Positions 33,844-42,942 of a stretch of DNA of 64,000 nucleotides are shown one piece after another. A program made the translations under genes and the position numbers. Position 1 is the stretch's first letter. Every line of letters starts with the position of its first letter. The stretch is from Knoellia flava TL1. GTDB lineage: Bacteria > Actinomycetota > Actinomycetes > Actinomycetales > Dermatophilaceae. The DNA is taken from positions 51,698-115,697 of the forward strand of contig NZ_AVPI01000002.1 of the NCBI RefSeq assembly GCF_000768675.1. The letters run 5' to 3'. The notes below the pieces were generated by a model that was not told the origin of the DNA, searched no databases, and saw only the letters and a program-made list of their open reading frames with translations.

Positions 33844-34287
33844 ATGTCGGACGACGAGAAGGCTGCCGAGGAGCTGGTCGAGACCCTGCGGGACGGTGAG
33901 CGAGGCTACGCCGACGCCGCCAAGAAGCTGCGCGACAGCGACCGCGCCGAGTGGGCCAGCGTGCTCGAGTCGTTCTCCGAGCAACGTGCCGGGTTCCGGC
34001 GCGAGATCGTGGCTCTCGGTCACCAGTACGGCGACGACGTCGACGAGAGCGGGACCGCCGCCGCGGCCGTGCACCGCGGCTGGATCGCGCTCAAGGACGC
34101 GCTCACAGGCGACGACGCCGGCAGCGTCCTCGGCGCCGTGGTCACCGGCGAGGACCACGCGGTGTCGGAGTACGAGAAGGCCCTCGAGAAGGACCTCAGC
34201 GCGGGCTTCCGCGACGTCGTCTCGCGCCAGCACCGTGCCGTCGTCGCCGCGCGCGACGAGGTCAAGGCGCTGCAGACCGCGGACTGA
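33844..34287 (+). CDS. PA2169/DUF2383-family four-helix-bundle protein
   Basis: 147 residues, all helical and without cysteine or membrane segments. The helices EELVETLRDGERGYADAAKKL, RAEWASVLESFSEQRAGFRREIVALGHQYG and EDHAVSEYEKALEKDLSAGFRDVVSRQHRAVVAARDEV fit the DUF2383 ferritin-like bundle, including the carboxylate and histidine residues (EDHAVSEYE, RQHRAVV). Members respond to stress and may bind metal. SD GGAAGGAGC is 6-7 nt before the ATG. Two terminator hairpins follow. Confidence 0.85.
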   Translation: MSDDEKAAEELVETLRDGERGYADAAKKLRDSDRAEWASVLESFSEQRAGFRREIVALGHQYGDDVDESGTAAAAVHRGWIALKDALTGDDAGSVLGAVVTGEDHAVSEYEKALEKDLSAGFRDVVSRQHRAVVAARDEVKALQTAD

Positions 34288-34302
34288 GCGGACGGCATAC
34301 GA

Positions 34303-34337
34303 GGAGGCCCCGGGAGCCCAGCGCTCCCGGGGCCTCC
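34303..34337. terminator. terminator hairpin of the DUF2383 gene
   Basis: A 15-bp perfect stem (GGAGGCCCCGGGAGC and complement), 16 bp past the stop codon. Confidence 0.88.
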
Positions 34338-34393
34338 CGCACGTCCGGCTGGGCTCCCGCGACGTGGAACTCCACATCCCACCCGGGACGAAC

Positions 34394-34427
34394 GAAGCCC
34401 CGGCCGCGTTGCCGCTGCCGGGGCTTC
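34394..34427. terminator. terminator hairpin of tRNA-Arg
   Basis: GAAGCCCCGGC...GCCGGGGCTTC. On the minus strand it lies about 21 bp beyond the tRNA 3' end, followed by GTTCGTC; on the plus strand it is followed by CTCTCTGTCTC. It may work both ways. Confidence 0.8.
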
Positions 34428-34447
34428 CTCTCTGTCTCAACACAGAG

Positions 34448-34520
34448 TGCGCCCGAAGGGATTCGAACCCCTAACCTTCTGATCCGTAGTCAGATGCTCT
34501 ATCCGTTGAGCTACGGGCGC
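34448..34520 (-). tRNA. tRNA-Arg (anticodon ACG)
   Basis: The minus strand folds as a full cloverleaf: acceptor GCGCCCG/CGGGCGC, D stem GCTC/GAGC, anticodon stem TCTGA/TCAGA with loop CTACGGA (anticodon ACG), T arm AGGGG-TTCGAAT-CCCTT, discriminator A. The 3' CCA is not encoded. A34 is the substrate for the inosine-forming deaminase at the left edge. Confidence 0.97.
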
Positions 34521-34908
34521 GTGTCGCACCCTGTCGGGGCAACGATCGGAAAGCATACGCGAGCACCCGGCATACCGAGAAATCCGTCCGCGGACGCGCT
34601 CGCGGGACGCGTCCTGGCGACGGGGGCGGACGGCATACCCGCAGGTAGGCGTGGCTGTGAGGGACCTCATAGGTGCGGAAAGGTTTCCGCCGTCCGCGTT
34701 GTCCACTCAACCTCCTACGGTGGACAAACGGGCTCCCATGGAGCGCGAGGCACGGAACTCCGCCGTGGGACAAGATGCGTCTCACGATGCGAGTACCGTG
34801 GCGCACATCCAGCAGGTCAGTCGTCGGATCCCCTCCGAGGTGGCTCCGGCGGTGGACCGGGCCACCATGCCGGGCACACGCCCGGAACCGGAAGGACAAC
34901 GGACGCAG
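34521..34908 (+). promoter_or_regulatory. pckG upstream region
   Basis: 388 bp. It holds two octamers (CGGCATAC at 34571 and 34632) and an inverted pair TTGTCCAC (34699-34706) / GTGGACAA (34720-34727). Each half matches 8 of 9 positions of actinobacterial TTGTCCACA DnaA boxes, or they may be halves of one operator. No obvious -10/-35 pair. GGAAGGACAACGG precedes the ATG. An in-frame open stretch runs from 34651 but has no homology. Confidence 0.45.
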
Positions 34909-36741
34909 ATGACCGCCCCCGCCGCACCCGTTCAGGGCACCACGCACGCAGGCCTCCAGGCCTGGGTCGACGAGGTCGCCGCGATGACCACCCCCGACGA
35001 GGTCGTGTGGGTGACCGGGTCCGACGAGGAGTGGACCCGCCTCACCGACCGGCTCGTCGCCGCCGGCACCTTCGTGCGCCTCAACGAGGAGAAGAAGCCC
35101 AACAGCTTCTACGCCGCGTCCGACCCGACCGACGTCGCCCGGGTCGAGGACCGGACCTTCATCTGCTCGGTCGACGAAAAGGACTCCGGGCCGACGAACA
35201 ACTGGATGGACCCCAACGAGATGAAGGACCTCATGCGCGGGCTCTACGCCGGCTGCATGAAGGGCCGCACCATGTACGTCATCCCGTTCGTCATGGGCCA
35301 CCTCGAGTCCGAGAACCCGATGTTCGGCGTCGAGCTCACCGACAGCGAGTACGTCGTCGCGTCGATGCGCGTCATGGCCCGCTGCGGCACCGAGGTCCTG
35401 CGCCGCATCGAGGAGCTCGGCGACGACGCGAAGTACGTCCCCGCCCTGCACTCGCTCGGCGCCCCGCTCGAGCCCGGCCAGCAGGACGTGAAGTGGCCGT
35501 GCAACCCCGAGAAGTACATCGTCCAGTTCCCCGAGGAGCGGATGATCTGGTCCTACGGCTCGGGCTACGGCGGCAACGCCCTCCTGGGCAAGAAGTGCTA
35601 CAGCCTGCGCATCGCCAGCGTCATGGCGCGCGACGAGGGCTGGATGGCCGAGCACATGCTCATCCTCAAGCTCACCTCGCCGGAGCAGCAGGTCTACTAC
35701 ATCGCGGCCGGCTTCCCGAGCGCCTGCGGCAAGACCAACCTCGCGATGCTCGAGCCGACGATCCCGGGCTGGAAGGTCGAGACCCTCGGCGACGACATCG
35801 CCTGGATGCGCTTCGGCAAGGACGGCCGCCTGTATGCCGTCAACCCGGAGTTCGGCTTCTTCGGCGTCGCCCCCGGCACCAACGAGCACACCAACCCCAA
35901 CGCGATGCGCACCATCAACAAGGGCAACTCGGTCTTCACCAACGTCGCCCTCACCGACGACGGCGACATCTGGTGGGAGGGCCTCGAGAACACGCCCGAG
36001 CACGCGACGAGCTGGAAGGGCGAGGACTGGACTCCCGAGGACGGCGCGAAGGGCGTCCTCTCGAGCCACGCCAACAGCCGCTACTGCACCCCCATCAAGC
36101 AGTGCGACATCCTCGCCCCCGAGTACGACGACCCCAACGGTGTGCCGATCTCGGCGATCTTCTTCGGCGGCCGCCGCAAGACGACCGTCCCGCTCGTCAC
36201 CGAGTCGCGCGACTGGACGCACGGCACCTTCATGGGCGCCACGCTCTCGTCCGAGACGACCGCCGCGGCCACCGGCGAGGTCGGCGTCGTCCGCCGCGAC
36301 CCGATGGCGATGCTGCCCTTCATCGGCTACAACGCCGGCGACTACTTCCAGCACTGGATCAACATCGGCAAGGACGCGGACGCGACCAAGCTGCCGAAGA
36401 TCTTCTACGTCAACTGGTTCCGTCGTGACGAGAACGGCGACTTCGTCTGGCCCGGGTTCGGCGAGAACAGCCGCGTCCTCAAGTGGGCCATCGAGCGCAT
36501 CGAGGGCAAGGCCGCCGCGGTCGAGACGCCGATCGGCCACGTGCCGACGCCGGAGTCGATCGACACCGACGGCCTCGACATGGACCCCGAGGAGCTCGCC
36601 AAGGCGCTCACGGTCGACCCCGAGGAGTGGAAGGCCGAGATCCCGCAGATCGAGGAGTGGTTCGCCAAGTTCGGCGACAACCTGCCGACCGCGCTCCAGG
36701 TCGAGCTCGACGGCCTCAAGGCCCGCCTCGGCATGGACTGA
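34909..36741 (+). CDS. pckG: phosphoenolpyruvate carboxykinase (GTP)
   Basis: 610 residues, the usual size. It converts oxaloacetate and GTP to PEP, GDP and CO2, the entry to gluconeogenesis. The phosphate loop is [14 protein letters not shown] (about 267-280), and metal/substrate motifs include [15 protein letters not shown] and [18 protein letters not shown]. The ATG at 34909 follows GGAAGGAC by 13-16 nt; homology supports the start. A strong hairpin and then a tandem repeat follow the gene. GTP-dependent enzymes are the rule in actinobacteria. Confidence 0.98.
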   Translation: MTAPAAPVQGTTHAGLQAWVDEVAAMTTPDEVVWVTGSDEEWTRLTDRLVAAGTFVRLNEEKKPNSFYAASDPTDVARVEDRTFICSVDEKDSGPTNNWMDPNEMKDLMRGLYAGCMKGRTMYVIPFVMGHLESENPMFGVELTDSEYVVASMRVMARCGTEVLRRIEELGDDAKYVPALHSLGAPLEPGQQDVKWPCNPEKYIVQFPEERMIWSYGSGYGGNALLGKKCYSLRIASVMARDEGWMAEHMLILKLTSPEQQVYYIAAGFPSACGKTNLAMLEPTIPGWKVETLGDDIAWMRFGKDGRLYAVNPEFGFFGVAPGTNEHTNPNAMRTINKGNSVFTNVALTDDGDIWWEGLENTPEHATSWKGEDWTPEDGAKGVLSSHANSRYCTPIKQCDILAPEYDDPNGVPISAIFFGGRRKTTVPLVTESRDWTHGTFMGATLSSETTAAATGEVGVVRRDPMAMLPFIGYNAGDYFQHWINIGKDADATKLPKIFYVNWFRRDENGDFVWPGFGENSRVLKWAIERIEGKAAAVETPIGHVPTPESIDTDGLDMDPEELAKALTVDPEEWKAEIPQIEEWFAKFGDNLPTALQVELDGLKARLGMD

Positions 36742-36759
36742 GGTCCGAGCCCGACACAG

Positions 36760-36800
36760 CGAGAGGCGCCGCTTCCCTTCGAGGGAGGCGGCGCCTCTCG
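36760..36800. terminator. terminator hairpin of pckG
   Basis: CGAGAGGCGCCGCTTCCCT with complement AGGGAGGCGGCGCCTCTCG and a TCG loop. A near-copy follows the M36 protease at 40115-40155. Confidence 0.9.
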
Positions 36801-36802
36801 CG

Positions 36803-36940
36803 TTGCGTCCGGCAAGGTGCCGCCCTGGCCCCCACGGTTGCGGACACAAGCCGAGCCCGTATGCCGTTCACTCCCTTGCGTCCGGCAAGGTGCCGGCCTG
36901 GCCCCCACGGTTGCGGACGCAAGCAGAGTCCGTATGCCGT
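36803..36940 (+). repeat. tandem 65-bp repeat (two copies)
   Basis: Copy 1 at 36803-36867 and copy 2 at 36876-36940 differ at about 4 of 65 positions. Each runs TTGCGTCCGGCAAGGTGCC... GGTTGCGGAC..., ends with CGTATGCCGT and has complementary GCGTCCG/CGGACGC ends. A third, diverged copy is at 40159-40219. With the GAGGCGCCGC hairpin in front, this makes an about 105-bp unit that brackets the protease gene. Confidence 0.9.
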
Positions 36941-37106
36941 GACGACACGGGAGTTTCCTCCGGTAGCCACCCGTTCTTTGCCAACTCCTGACCCGTCACG
37001 GGTGACCTCCTGACCGCCTGCCGGTTTGGCTGAGCCCAGCACCAGGTCGAACGGCACGACCACCGTGACCGTCGGGGTGCCTTCTCAAGGATGGGGAGTT
37101 CGACAG
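36941..37106 (+). promoter_or_regulatory. upstream region of the M36 protease
   Basis: 166 bp. It holds GACGACACGGGAGTTTCC, TTTGCCAACTCCTGACCCGTCACG and AAGGATGGGGAG before the ATG at 37107. An inverted GACACGGGAG.../ACTCCTGACCCGTC resemblance is too weak to call. Promoter not pinned. Confidence 0.3.
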
Positions 37107-40097
37107 ATGACACACGGAGGACGACGCCGCGGGATCACCGTCTCGGCGGCGGCACTGGCAGCAGTGGTGGCGGTGGGGACGGCGACATCCGGGTCCGCCC
37201 TGGCCGCGCCACCCGAGACGCCACGAGGTGTGCCGGCGGCCGGTGACGACCACGACCACCTGCCCGACATCGACGTGCGCAAGGCGTCGGCGGCCCCGAC
37301 CGCCGCGCAGAAGTCGGCGGCCGCCCCCGGCGGCAAGGCAAGCCGCGGCACCGGCGGGGCATCGGTGACCTTCAACCGGTTCGGCTCGGTCGGCACCGTG
37401 ACTCCCTCCGGCACCGCCGCACTCGCCACCGGTCTCGGGTCGGACCCGGTCGCTGCCGCGCGCACCTACCTGCAGCGCAACGCGACCGCCTTCGGGATCA
37501 CCGCCGGCGACATCGCTGCGATGGAGCACGTGAGCACCAACACGATCGGCACGTCGTCGGTGGTCATGCTCCGCCAGGTCATCGGCGGCGTTCCCGCGGG
37601 CATCGACGGGCTCGTCGTCATCGCCGTCGACAAGGGCAGCGCCCGCTACGTCAGCTCGACCCTCGCCCCGCTGCGGGGCTCGAGCACGGCCCGCCGCGCC
37701 GCCCCGTCGCTCTCCGCCGAGCAGGCGCTCGCCAAGGCCGCGACCAACGTCGGCGCCAAGGCGTCCGACGTCTCGCGCCGGTCCGACGCGAAGCGCGCCG
37801 CCGGGTCGCGGTGGACCACCCTCACGGCCAAGGGCCTCGTCGGCGACCAGCAGGTCCAGCAGGTCGCGGTGCCGGTCCCCGGCAGCGGTGCGCGGACGGC
37901 ATACCACGTCGTCCTTCGCGACCACGACGACAGCGGCTACTCGGTCTACGTCGACGCGAGCAACGGTGAGGTCATCGCGCGCGAGTCGCTCGTCGACTTC
38001 GACACCGACAACCCGCGCTGGAAGGTCTTCACCGGCACGCCGTCGACCGACCACAGCTCGACCGACACCCGCGTCGAGTGGTGCTGGACGACGGCCGCCG
38101 GTTGCACCGAGACCGTGGGCAACCCGGCCTCGCCGAAGGCGTGGGACGTCGACCCGGTGACCGGTCAGAGCACGACGACGACCAACGGCAACAACGCCTA
38201 CAGCGGCGAGCGCTGGCGCGGCTTCGGCGCGGTCAACCCCGTGCCGCTCACGCCGGACCGCACCTACTCCTACCCCTGGACGAACCAGTGGCAGGTCGAG
38301 AAGTGCAACCCAGCCAACTACGCGAGCCCGGCGAAGAACGACATCGACGCCGCCACGGCGAACCTCTTCGCGATGCACAACCGGATGCACGACTGGTCCT
38401 ACCAGCTCGGCTTCACCGAGACGGCGTGGAACTTCCAGCGTGACAACGCCGGCAAGGGCGGCGTCGGCAACGACCCCGTCCTCGGCTACAGCCAGTCCGG
38501 TGCGCAGTCCGGCTCGCGCAACAACGCCAACTTCGGCACCCCGCCCGAGGGCACGAGCGGCTACAGCAACATGTACCTCTGGCAGCCGCTCGCCGGTTCC
38601 TTCTACGCGCCCTGCGTCGACGGTGACTACGACATGTCGGTCATCGGCCACGAGTACGGCCACGGCATCAGCAACCGCATGGCGGGCGGCCCCAACAGCG
38701 GCCTCTCCGGTCTCCAGGCGGGTGCGATGGGCGAGAGCTGGTCGGACCTCATGGCGACCGAGTATCTCCAGGAGTGGGGCTACGTCCCGGTGAGCGCGAC
38801 GGCGACGCCGATGGGCGCCTACGTCACGGGCAACGAGAGCCGCGGCATCCGCAACTACAACTTCAGCCAGAGCCCGCTCAACTACAGCAACGTCGGCTAC
38901 GACCTCACCGGTCCGCAGGTGCACGCCGACGGCGAGATCTGGTCGGCGACGCACAGCGACCTGCGCAGCGCGTTCATGCAGCGCTACGGTGCCGGCAACG
39001 CCACCCTCCAGCGCAGCTGCGCGACCGGCGCCACCCCTGCGACCGAGTGCCCGGGCAACCGGCGCTGGATGCAGCTCGTCTTCGACGCGTGGCTGCTCAT
39101 GCCGAGCGGTGCGGTGAGCATGGTCGACGCGCGCAACGCGATGCTCGCCGCCGACCTCCTCCGCTTCGGCGGGGCGAACCAGGACCTGCTGTGGAACGGG
39201 TTCGCCGGACGCGGTCTCGGTGAGGGTGCGTCGTCGCGCAACAGCGCCGACTCCGACCCGGTCCCGTCGTTCACGTCGGCCTACGGCAGCCCGGCGACCC
39301 TGCGGTTCAACCCGACCGACGAGGACAAACGCCCGGTGACGGGTGCCAAGGTCTTCGTCGGCGAGTACACCGCGCGCTCGACGCCGGTCGCGGACACCGA
39401 CGCGGCGACCGAGCTCGGCGACACCTTCGAGATCCTGCCCGGTGCGCGCACCTACACGGTGACCGCACCGGGTCGCGCCCAGACGCGGGTCACCTTCACG
39501 GCCAAGCCGAACCAGACGCGCGACATGCCGGTCAAGGTCCTCACCAACCTGGCGAGCAGCCAGGCCGGTGCCACGATCACCGGTGAGGGCGTCGACGTCC
39601 CCGCGGTCATCGACGGCGACGAGGGCTCGACGGCGACGACGGTGCCCGCACCGACCGCGAGCCAGAAGCAGTTCACCATCGACCTCGTCGGCGGCCGCCA
39701 GGTCGTCCGCAAGGTCCAGGTGAGCGCCCTGCCCGAGCCCGGGGCCGCCGGCCGGTTCCAGAACCTGCGCTCGTTCACGGTGCTCGCCTGCGACGCCAAG
39801 GGCCGGGTCCTCTGCACCGAGGACGCGGACTTCCGTCCGGTCTTCACGTCCGCTCCGGACGCCTTCCCGGGCGCCGCGCCCCGGCCGGTCGCGCCCGAGC
39901 TCAAGATGCGCACGTTCGCGATCCCGCAGACCGCGGCGACGCACCTGCGCATCCAGCTCGACGCGAACCAGTGCCAGGGCGGCCCGCAGTTCCAGGGCGA
40001 GCAGGACAACGACCCCGCCAACGCGACCGACTGCACGACGGCCTACGCCGGCGCCAGGACGGTCGCGGTGACGGAGGTCCAGGTCCTGCGCAACTGA
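37107..40097 (+). CDS. secreted M36 (fungalysin-like) zinc metalloprotease with C-terminal domains
   Basis: 996 residues. A signal peptide (about 1-33, RRRGITVSAAALAAVVAVGTATSGSALA) is followed by an FTP/propeptide region (about 90-300). The catalytic domain has the zinc motif HEYGH (residues 515-519, in MSVIGHEYGHGISNRMAGG) and the third-ligand motif MGESWSDLMATEY. The C-terminal 250 residues form beta-rich accessory modules (FNPTDEDKRPVTGAKVFVGEYTARS...; a galactose-binding-like end). It is secreted and cleaves proteins outside the cell. Cysteines near CWTTAAGC and DANQC suggest disulfides. The gene is bracketed by direct repeats with the same terminator-like hairpin. Confidence 0.95.
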   Translation: MTHGGRRRGITVSAAALAAVVAVGTATSGSALAAPPETPRGVPAAGDDHDHLPDIDVRKASAAPTAAQKSAAAPGGKASRGTGGASVTFNRFGSVGTVTPSGTAALATGLGSDPVAAARTYLQRNATAFGITAGDIAAMEHVSTNTIGTSSVVMLRQVIGGVPAGIDGLVVIAVDKGSARYVSSTLAPLRGSSTARRAAPSLSAEQALAKAATNVGAKASDVSRRSDAKRAAGSRWTTLTAKGLVGDQQVQQVAVPVPGSGARTAYHVVLRDHDDSGYSVYVDASNGEVIARESLVDFDTDNPRWKVFTGTPSTDHSSTDTRVEWCWTTAAGCTETVGNPASPKAWDVDPVTGQSTTTTNGNNAYSGERWRGFGAVNPVPLTPDRTYSYPWTNQWQVEKCNPANYASPAKNDIDAATANLFAMHNRMHDWSYQLGFTETAWNFQRDNAGKGGVGNDPVLGYSQSGAQSGSRNNANFGTPPEGTSGYSNMYLWQPLAGSFYAPCVDGDYDMSVIGHEYGHGISNRMAGGPNSGLSGLQAGAMGESWSDLMATEYLQEWGYVPVSATATPMGAYVTGNESRGIRNYNFSQSPLNYSNVGYDLTGPQVHADGEIWSATHSDLRSAFMQRYGAGNATLQRSCATGATPATECPGNRRWMQLVFDAWLLMPSGAVSMVDARNAMLAADLLRFGGANQDLLWNGFAGRGLGEGASSRNSADSDPVPSFTSAYGSPATLRFNPTDEDKRPVTGAKVFVGEYTARSTPVADTDAATELGDTFEILPGARTYTVTAPGRAQTRVTFTAKPNQTRDMPVKVLTNLASSQAGATITGEGVDVPAVIDGDEGSTATTVPAPTASQKQFTIDLVGGRQVVRKVQVSALPEPGAAGRFQNLRSFTVLACDAKGRVLCTEDADFRPVFTSAPDAFPGAAPRPVAPELKMRTFAIPQTAATHLRIQLDANQCQGGPQFQGEQDNDPANATDCTTAYAGARTVAVTEVQVLRN

Positions 40098-40114
40098 CGG
40101 GCCGACTCCCCAGC

Positions 40115-40219
40115 GAGGCGCCGCTTCCCGGATCCGTTCCGGGGAGCGGCGCCTCTCCGTGCGTCCGGCACCCTGCCGCCCTGGCCACCACACCTGCGGA
40201 CGCAACAGCTCGTATGCCG
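40115..40219 (+). repeat. hairpin plus GCGTCCGG repeat, second unit (copy 3)
   Basis: The hairpin GAGGCGCCGCTTCCCGGA... (40115-40155) resembles the one after pckG and should terminate the protease gene. It is followed by GTGCGTCCGGCACCCTGCCG... CTGCGGACGCAA... and CGTATGCCGG (40159-40219), a diverged copy of the 65-bp repeat at 36803. Confidence 0.85.
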
Positions 40220-40236
40220 GGAGCGTGACGAGCGGA

Positions 40237-40275
40237 CGAACGCTCGGCGAGCGTTCGGTGCGCGAGGAGCGTTCG
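40237..40275 (+). promoter_or_regulatory. operator-like inverted repeat plus a third half-site before the SGNH hydrolase
   Basis: CGAACGCTC-GGC-GAGCGTTCG (40237-40257) is a perfect 9-bp inverted repeat. A further GAGCGTTCG is at 40267-40275, 18 bp from the equivalent half-site. The array lies about 40-75 bp before the GTG at 40313 and may bind a dimeric repressor or activator. Confidence 0.55.
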
Positions 40276-40312
40276 GGTGGCGGGACGGCATACATGAGGG
40301 TGTACTTCTCCT

Positions 40313-41533
40313 GTGAGTTTCCTCCGCAGCCCCCGGACCACCCTCGTCGCCGGCGCCGCCGCCGTGACGACCGCGGCCGTCGCGCTGCTGCCCCAGTCGG
40401 CTCCGGCCGTCGCGGGGGCCCCGACGACGCAGGTCGGGACGTGGGCGACGGCGGTCGACACGACGACGTTCGCGCTGAGCGACCAGACCGTGCGCAACAT
40501 CGTCCACACGAGCGTCGGCGGCTCCGGGCTGCGGATCTCGCTCTCCAACGCGTTCGGGTCGGTGCCGGTGACCTTCGACTCCGTGTGGGTGGGCCGCTCC
40601 GCCACCGGGGCGAACGTCGAGCCGGGCACGAACCGGCAGCTGACCTTCGGCGACAGCACGTCGGTCACCGTCCCCGTCGGCGCCGAGGTGCTGAGCGAAC
40701 CGCTGCCCGGCGACCTGCCGGCGCAGTCGACGCTCGCCGTGAGCATCCACGTCGTCGGCGACGCCGGCACCGTGAGCGGTCACAAGCTCGCGCACCAGAC
40801 GAGCTGGGTGTCGACCCCGGGCGACCACGCCGCCGACGAGGGCGCCGAGGACTTCCCCACCGCGACGACGAGCTGGGCGTGGGTCGAGTCGGCCGTCGTC
40901 GACGCGCCGCACCAGGTCGACACGGTCGTCACCCTCGGCGACTCGATCACCGACGGCGACAGGTCGACGACGAGCGCCAACCGCCGGTGGCCCGACGTCC
41001 TCGCCGACCGCGTGCTCGCGCAGCCTGCGCCGCTCCGGCTCGGCGTCATGAACGAGGGCATCTCGGGCAACCGCGTCCTCGCCGACGGCTCCGGCGTGAG
41101 CGCCCTGGCCCGCTTCGACCGCGACGTGCTCGCCCAGCCGGGGGTCGGGACCGTCGTCGTCCTCGAGGGCGTCAACGACCTCCGCTGGGACTTCGCGAGG
41201 AAGCCGGCCGACCTCATCAACGCCTACCGCCAGCTCGCGGCCCGCGCGCACGCCCGCGGCATCTGCATCGTCGGCGGCACGATTCTCCCGTGGGAGGGCG
41301 GCAGCCGCTGGTCGGCGCAGCGCGAGGCGATCCGCGTCCAGGTCAACCAGTGGATCCGCACGACCGGCGAGTTCGACGCGGTCGTCGACTTCGACGCCGC
41401 CGTCCGCGACCCGCAGCGTCCGACGCGGATGCTGCCGGCCTACGACAGCGGGGACCACCTGCACCCGGGCGACGCGGGCTACGCCGCCATGGCCGCCGCC
41501 GTCGACCTCGGCGACCTGGAGTGCCGGCGCTGA
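40313..41533 (+). CDS. secreted SGNH/GDSL-type hydrolase
   Basis: 406 residues from a GTG at 40313. A signal peptide (SFLRSPRTTLVAGAAAVTTAAVALLPQSAPAVA) precedes an N-terminal beta domain (about 35-195). The GDSL domain has TLGDSITDG (Ser about 210), the Gly/Asn blocks (NEGISGNRV, LEGVNDL) and the Asp-His pair DHLHPGDAGY near the end. Such secreted lipases/esterases deacetylate polysaccharides or cut lipids. The substrate is unknown. Its neighbours are a secreted metalloprotease upstream and beta-oxidation genes downstream, which would suit fatty acid release, though this is guesswork. Confidence 0.88.
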   Translation: MSFLRSPRTTLVAGAAAVTTAAVALLPQSAPAVAGAPTTQVGTWATAVDTTTFALSDQTVRNIVHTSVGGSGLRISLSNAFGSVPVTFDSVWVGRSATGANVEPGTNRQLTFGDSTSVTVPVGAEVLSEPLPGDLPAQSTLAVSIHVVGDAGTVSGHKLAHQTSWVSTPGDHAADEGAEDFPTATTSWAWVESAVVDAPHQVDTVVTLGDSITDGDRSTTSANRRWPDVLADRVLAQPAPLRLGVMNEGISGNRVLADGSGVSALARFDRDVLAQPGVGTVVVLEGVNDLRWDFARKPADLINAYRQLAARAHARGICIVGGTILPWEGGSRWSAQREAIRVQVNQWIRTTGEFDAVVDFDAAVRDPQRPTRMLPAYDSGDHLHPGDAGYAAMAAAVDLGDLECRR

Positions 41534-41653
41534 CCGGCCCTCCCGTGCCAGCCGTGACGTGACGAGCGACGCACGGGGACGGTGGTTACCGGCCGGTTCG
41601 GCTGCGTATCGTGCTGGGCGAACCCTCTCGCGCGCCCTCGAAGGAGCCGGTCC
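41534..41653 (+). promoter_or_regulatory. promoter region of the beta-oxidation operon
   Basis: 120 bp with GGTTACCGGCCGGTTC (contains palindrome ACCGGCCGGT) followed by GGCTGCGTATCGTG, a candidate -10 (GTATCG). A matching GGTTACCG...GGCTCGGTATC array precedes the acyl-CoA dehydrogenase operon (22773-22901). AAGGAGCC lies 7 nt before the ATG. Confidence 0.45.
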
Positions 41654-42874
41654 ATGCCCGAGCAGCCCCAGGCCGTCATCTACGACGCCCTCCGCACCCC
41701 GCGCGGACGCGGCAAGTCGTCCGGAGCCCTCCACGAGGTCAAGCCGATCGACCTCGTGACCGGCCTCATCGACGCCGTCCGCGAGCGCAATCCCGGTCTC
41801 GACACCGCCCAGATCGACGACATCGTCCTCGGCATCGTCTCGCCGGTCGGCGACCAGGGTGCGGTCCTCCCCCGCGTCGCCGCGATGTATGCCGGCCTGC
41901 CCGAGCCGGTGGCCGGCGTCCAGGTCAACCGGTTCTGCGGCTCCGGCCTCGAGGCCGTCAACCAGGCCGCGTCGCGCGTCCGCTCTGGCTTCGAGGACCT
42001 CATCCTCGCCGGCGGGGTCGAGTCGATGTCGCGGGTGCCGATGGGCAGCGACGGCGGCGCGTGGGCCATGGACCCGGCGACCGCGCTCGCCACCGACTTC
42101 GTCCCGCAGGGCATCGGCGCCGACCTCATCGCCACCCTCGAGGGCTACGACCGGGCCGAGGTCGACCGCTTCGCCGCCCAGTCCCACGCGCGTGCGGCCG
42201 CCGCCTGGGAGGCCGGCCACTTCGCCCGGTCGGTCGTCCCGGTCAAGGACGCCAACGGGCTCACCGTGCTCGACCGCGACGAGACGATCCGCCCCGACAC
42301 GACCGTCGAGTCGCTCTCCGCGCTCCGCCCGTCCTTCGCCGCGATCGGCGACAAGGGCGGCTTCGACTTCGTCGCGACCGAGAAGTACCCCGCCGTCGAC
42401 CGGATCGACCACGTCCACCACGCCGGCAACTCCTCGGGCATCGTCGACGGCGCCGCCCTGCTCCTCATCGGCACCGAGCAGATCGGGCGCGAGATGGGCC
42501 TCACGCCGCGGGCGCGCATCGTGTCGACCGCCGTCGTCGGCTCCGAGCCGACGATCATGCTCACCGGCCCGGCACCCGCCTGCCGCAAGGCCCTCGACCG
42601 CGTCGGCATGACCGCCAAGGACATCGACCTCGTCGAGATCAACGAGGCCTTCGCCGCCGTCGCCCTCAAGCTCATGCGCGACATGGGCTGGAGCGAGGAT
42701 CAGACCAACGTCAACGGTGGCGCCATCGCCATGGGCCACCCGCTCGGTGCCACCGGGGCCATGGTCCTCGGCACGCTCGTCGACGAGCTCCAGCGCCGCG
42801 ACCTCGAGCGCGGCATCGCCACCCTGTGCATCGGAGCGGGCATGGGCATCGCCACCGTCGTCGAGCGCGTCTGA
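41654..42874 (+). CDS. fadA: acetyl-CoA acyltransferase (thiolase), FadA-type
   Basis: 406 residues. The nucleophile Cys95 is in [11 protein letters not shown], the His pair in [10 protein letters not shown] and [17 protein letters not shown], and the second Cys in LCIGAGMG. It removes acetyl-CoA in the last step of beta-oxidation. The ATG follows AAGGAGCCGG by 4-7 nt. It begins an operon with the FadB-type hydratase/dehydrogenase 68 bp downstream. Confidence 0.95.
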   Translation: MPEQPQAVIYDALRTPRGRGKSSGALHEVKPIDLVTGLIDAVRERNPGLDTAQIDDIVLGIVSPVGDQGAVLPRVAAMYAGLPEPVAGVQVNRFCGSGLEAVNQAASRVRSGFEDLILAGGVESMSRVPMGSDGGAWAMDPATALATDFVPQGIGADLIATLEGYDRAEVDRFAAQSHARAAAAWEAGHFARSVVPVKDANGLTVLDRDETIRPDTTVESLSALRPSFAAIGDKGGFDFVATEKYPAVDRIDHVHHAGNSSGIVDGAALLLIGTEQIGREMGLTPRARIVSTAVVGSEPTIMLTGPAPACRKALDRVGMTAKDIDLVEINEAFAAVALKLMRDMGWSEDQTNVNGGAIAMGHPLGATGAMVLGTLVDELQRRDLERGIATLCIGAGMGIATVVERV

Positions 42875-42942
42875 CCGCCTGCCCCTGCCAGCCTCCCCGC
42901 ACCGCCTGACATCCCTGAACTCCCGACAGGAACCCAGATCCC

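Noticed and set aside
36803..36940. Possible CRISPR array.
   Set aside because: Only two adjacent 65-bp units with an 8-bp spacer and a third far away; no regular unique spacers and no cas genes.
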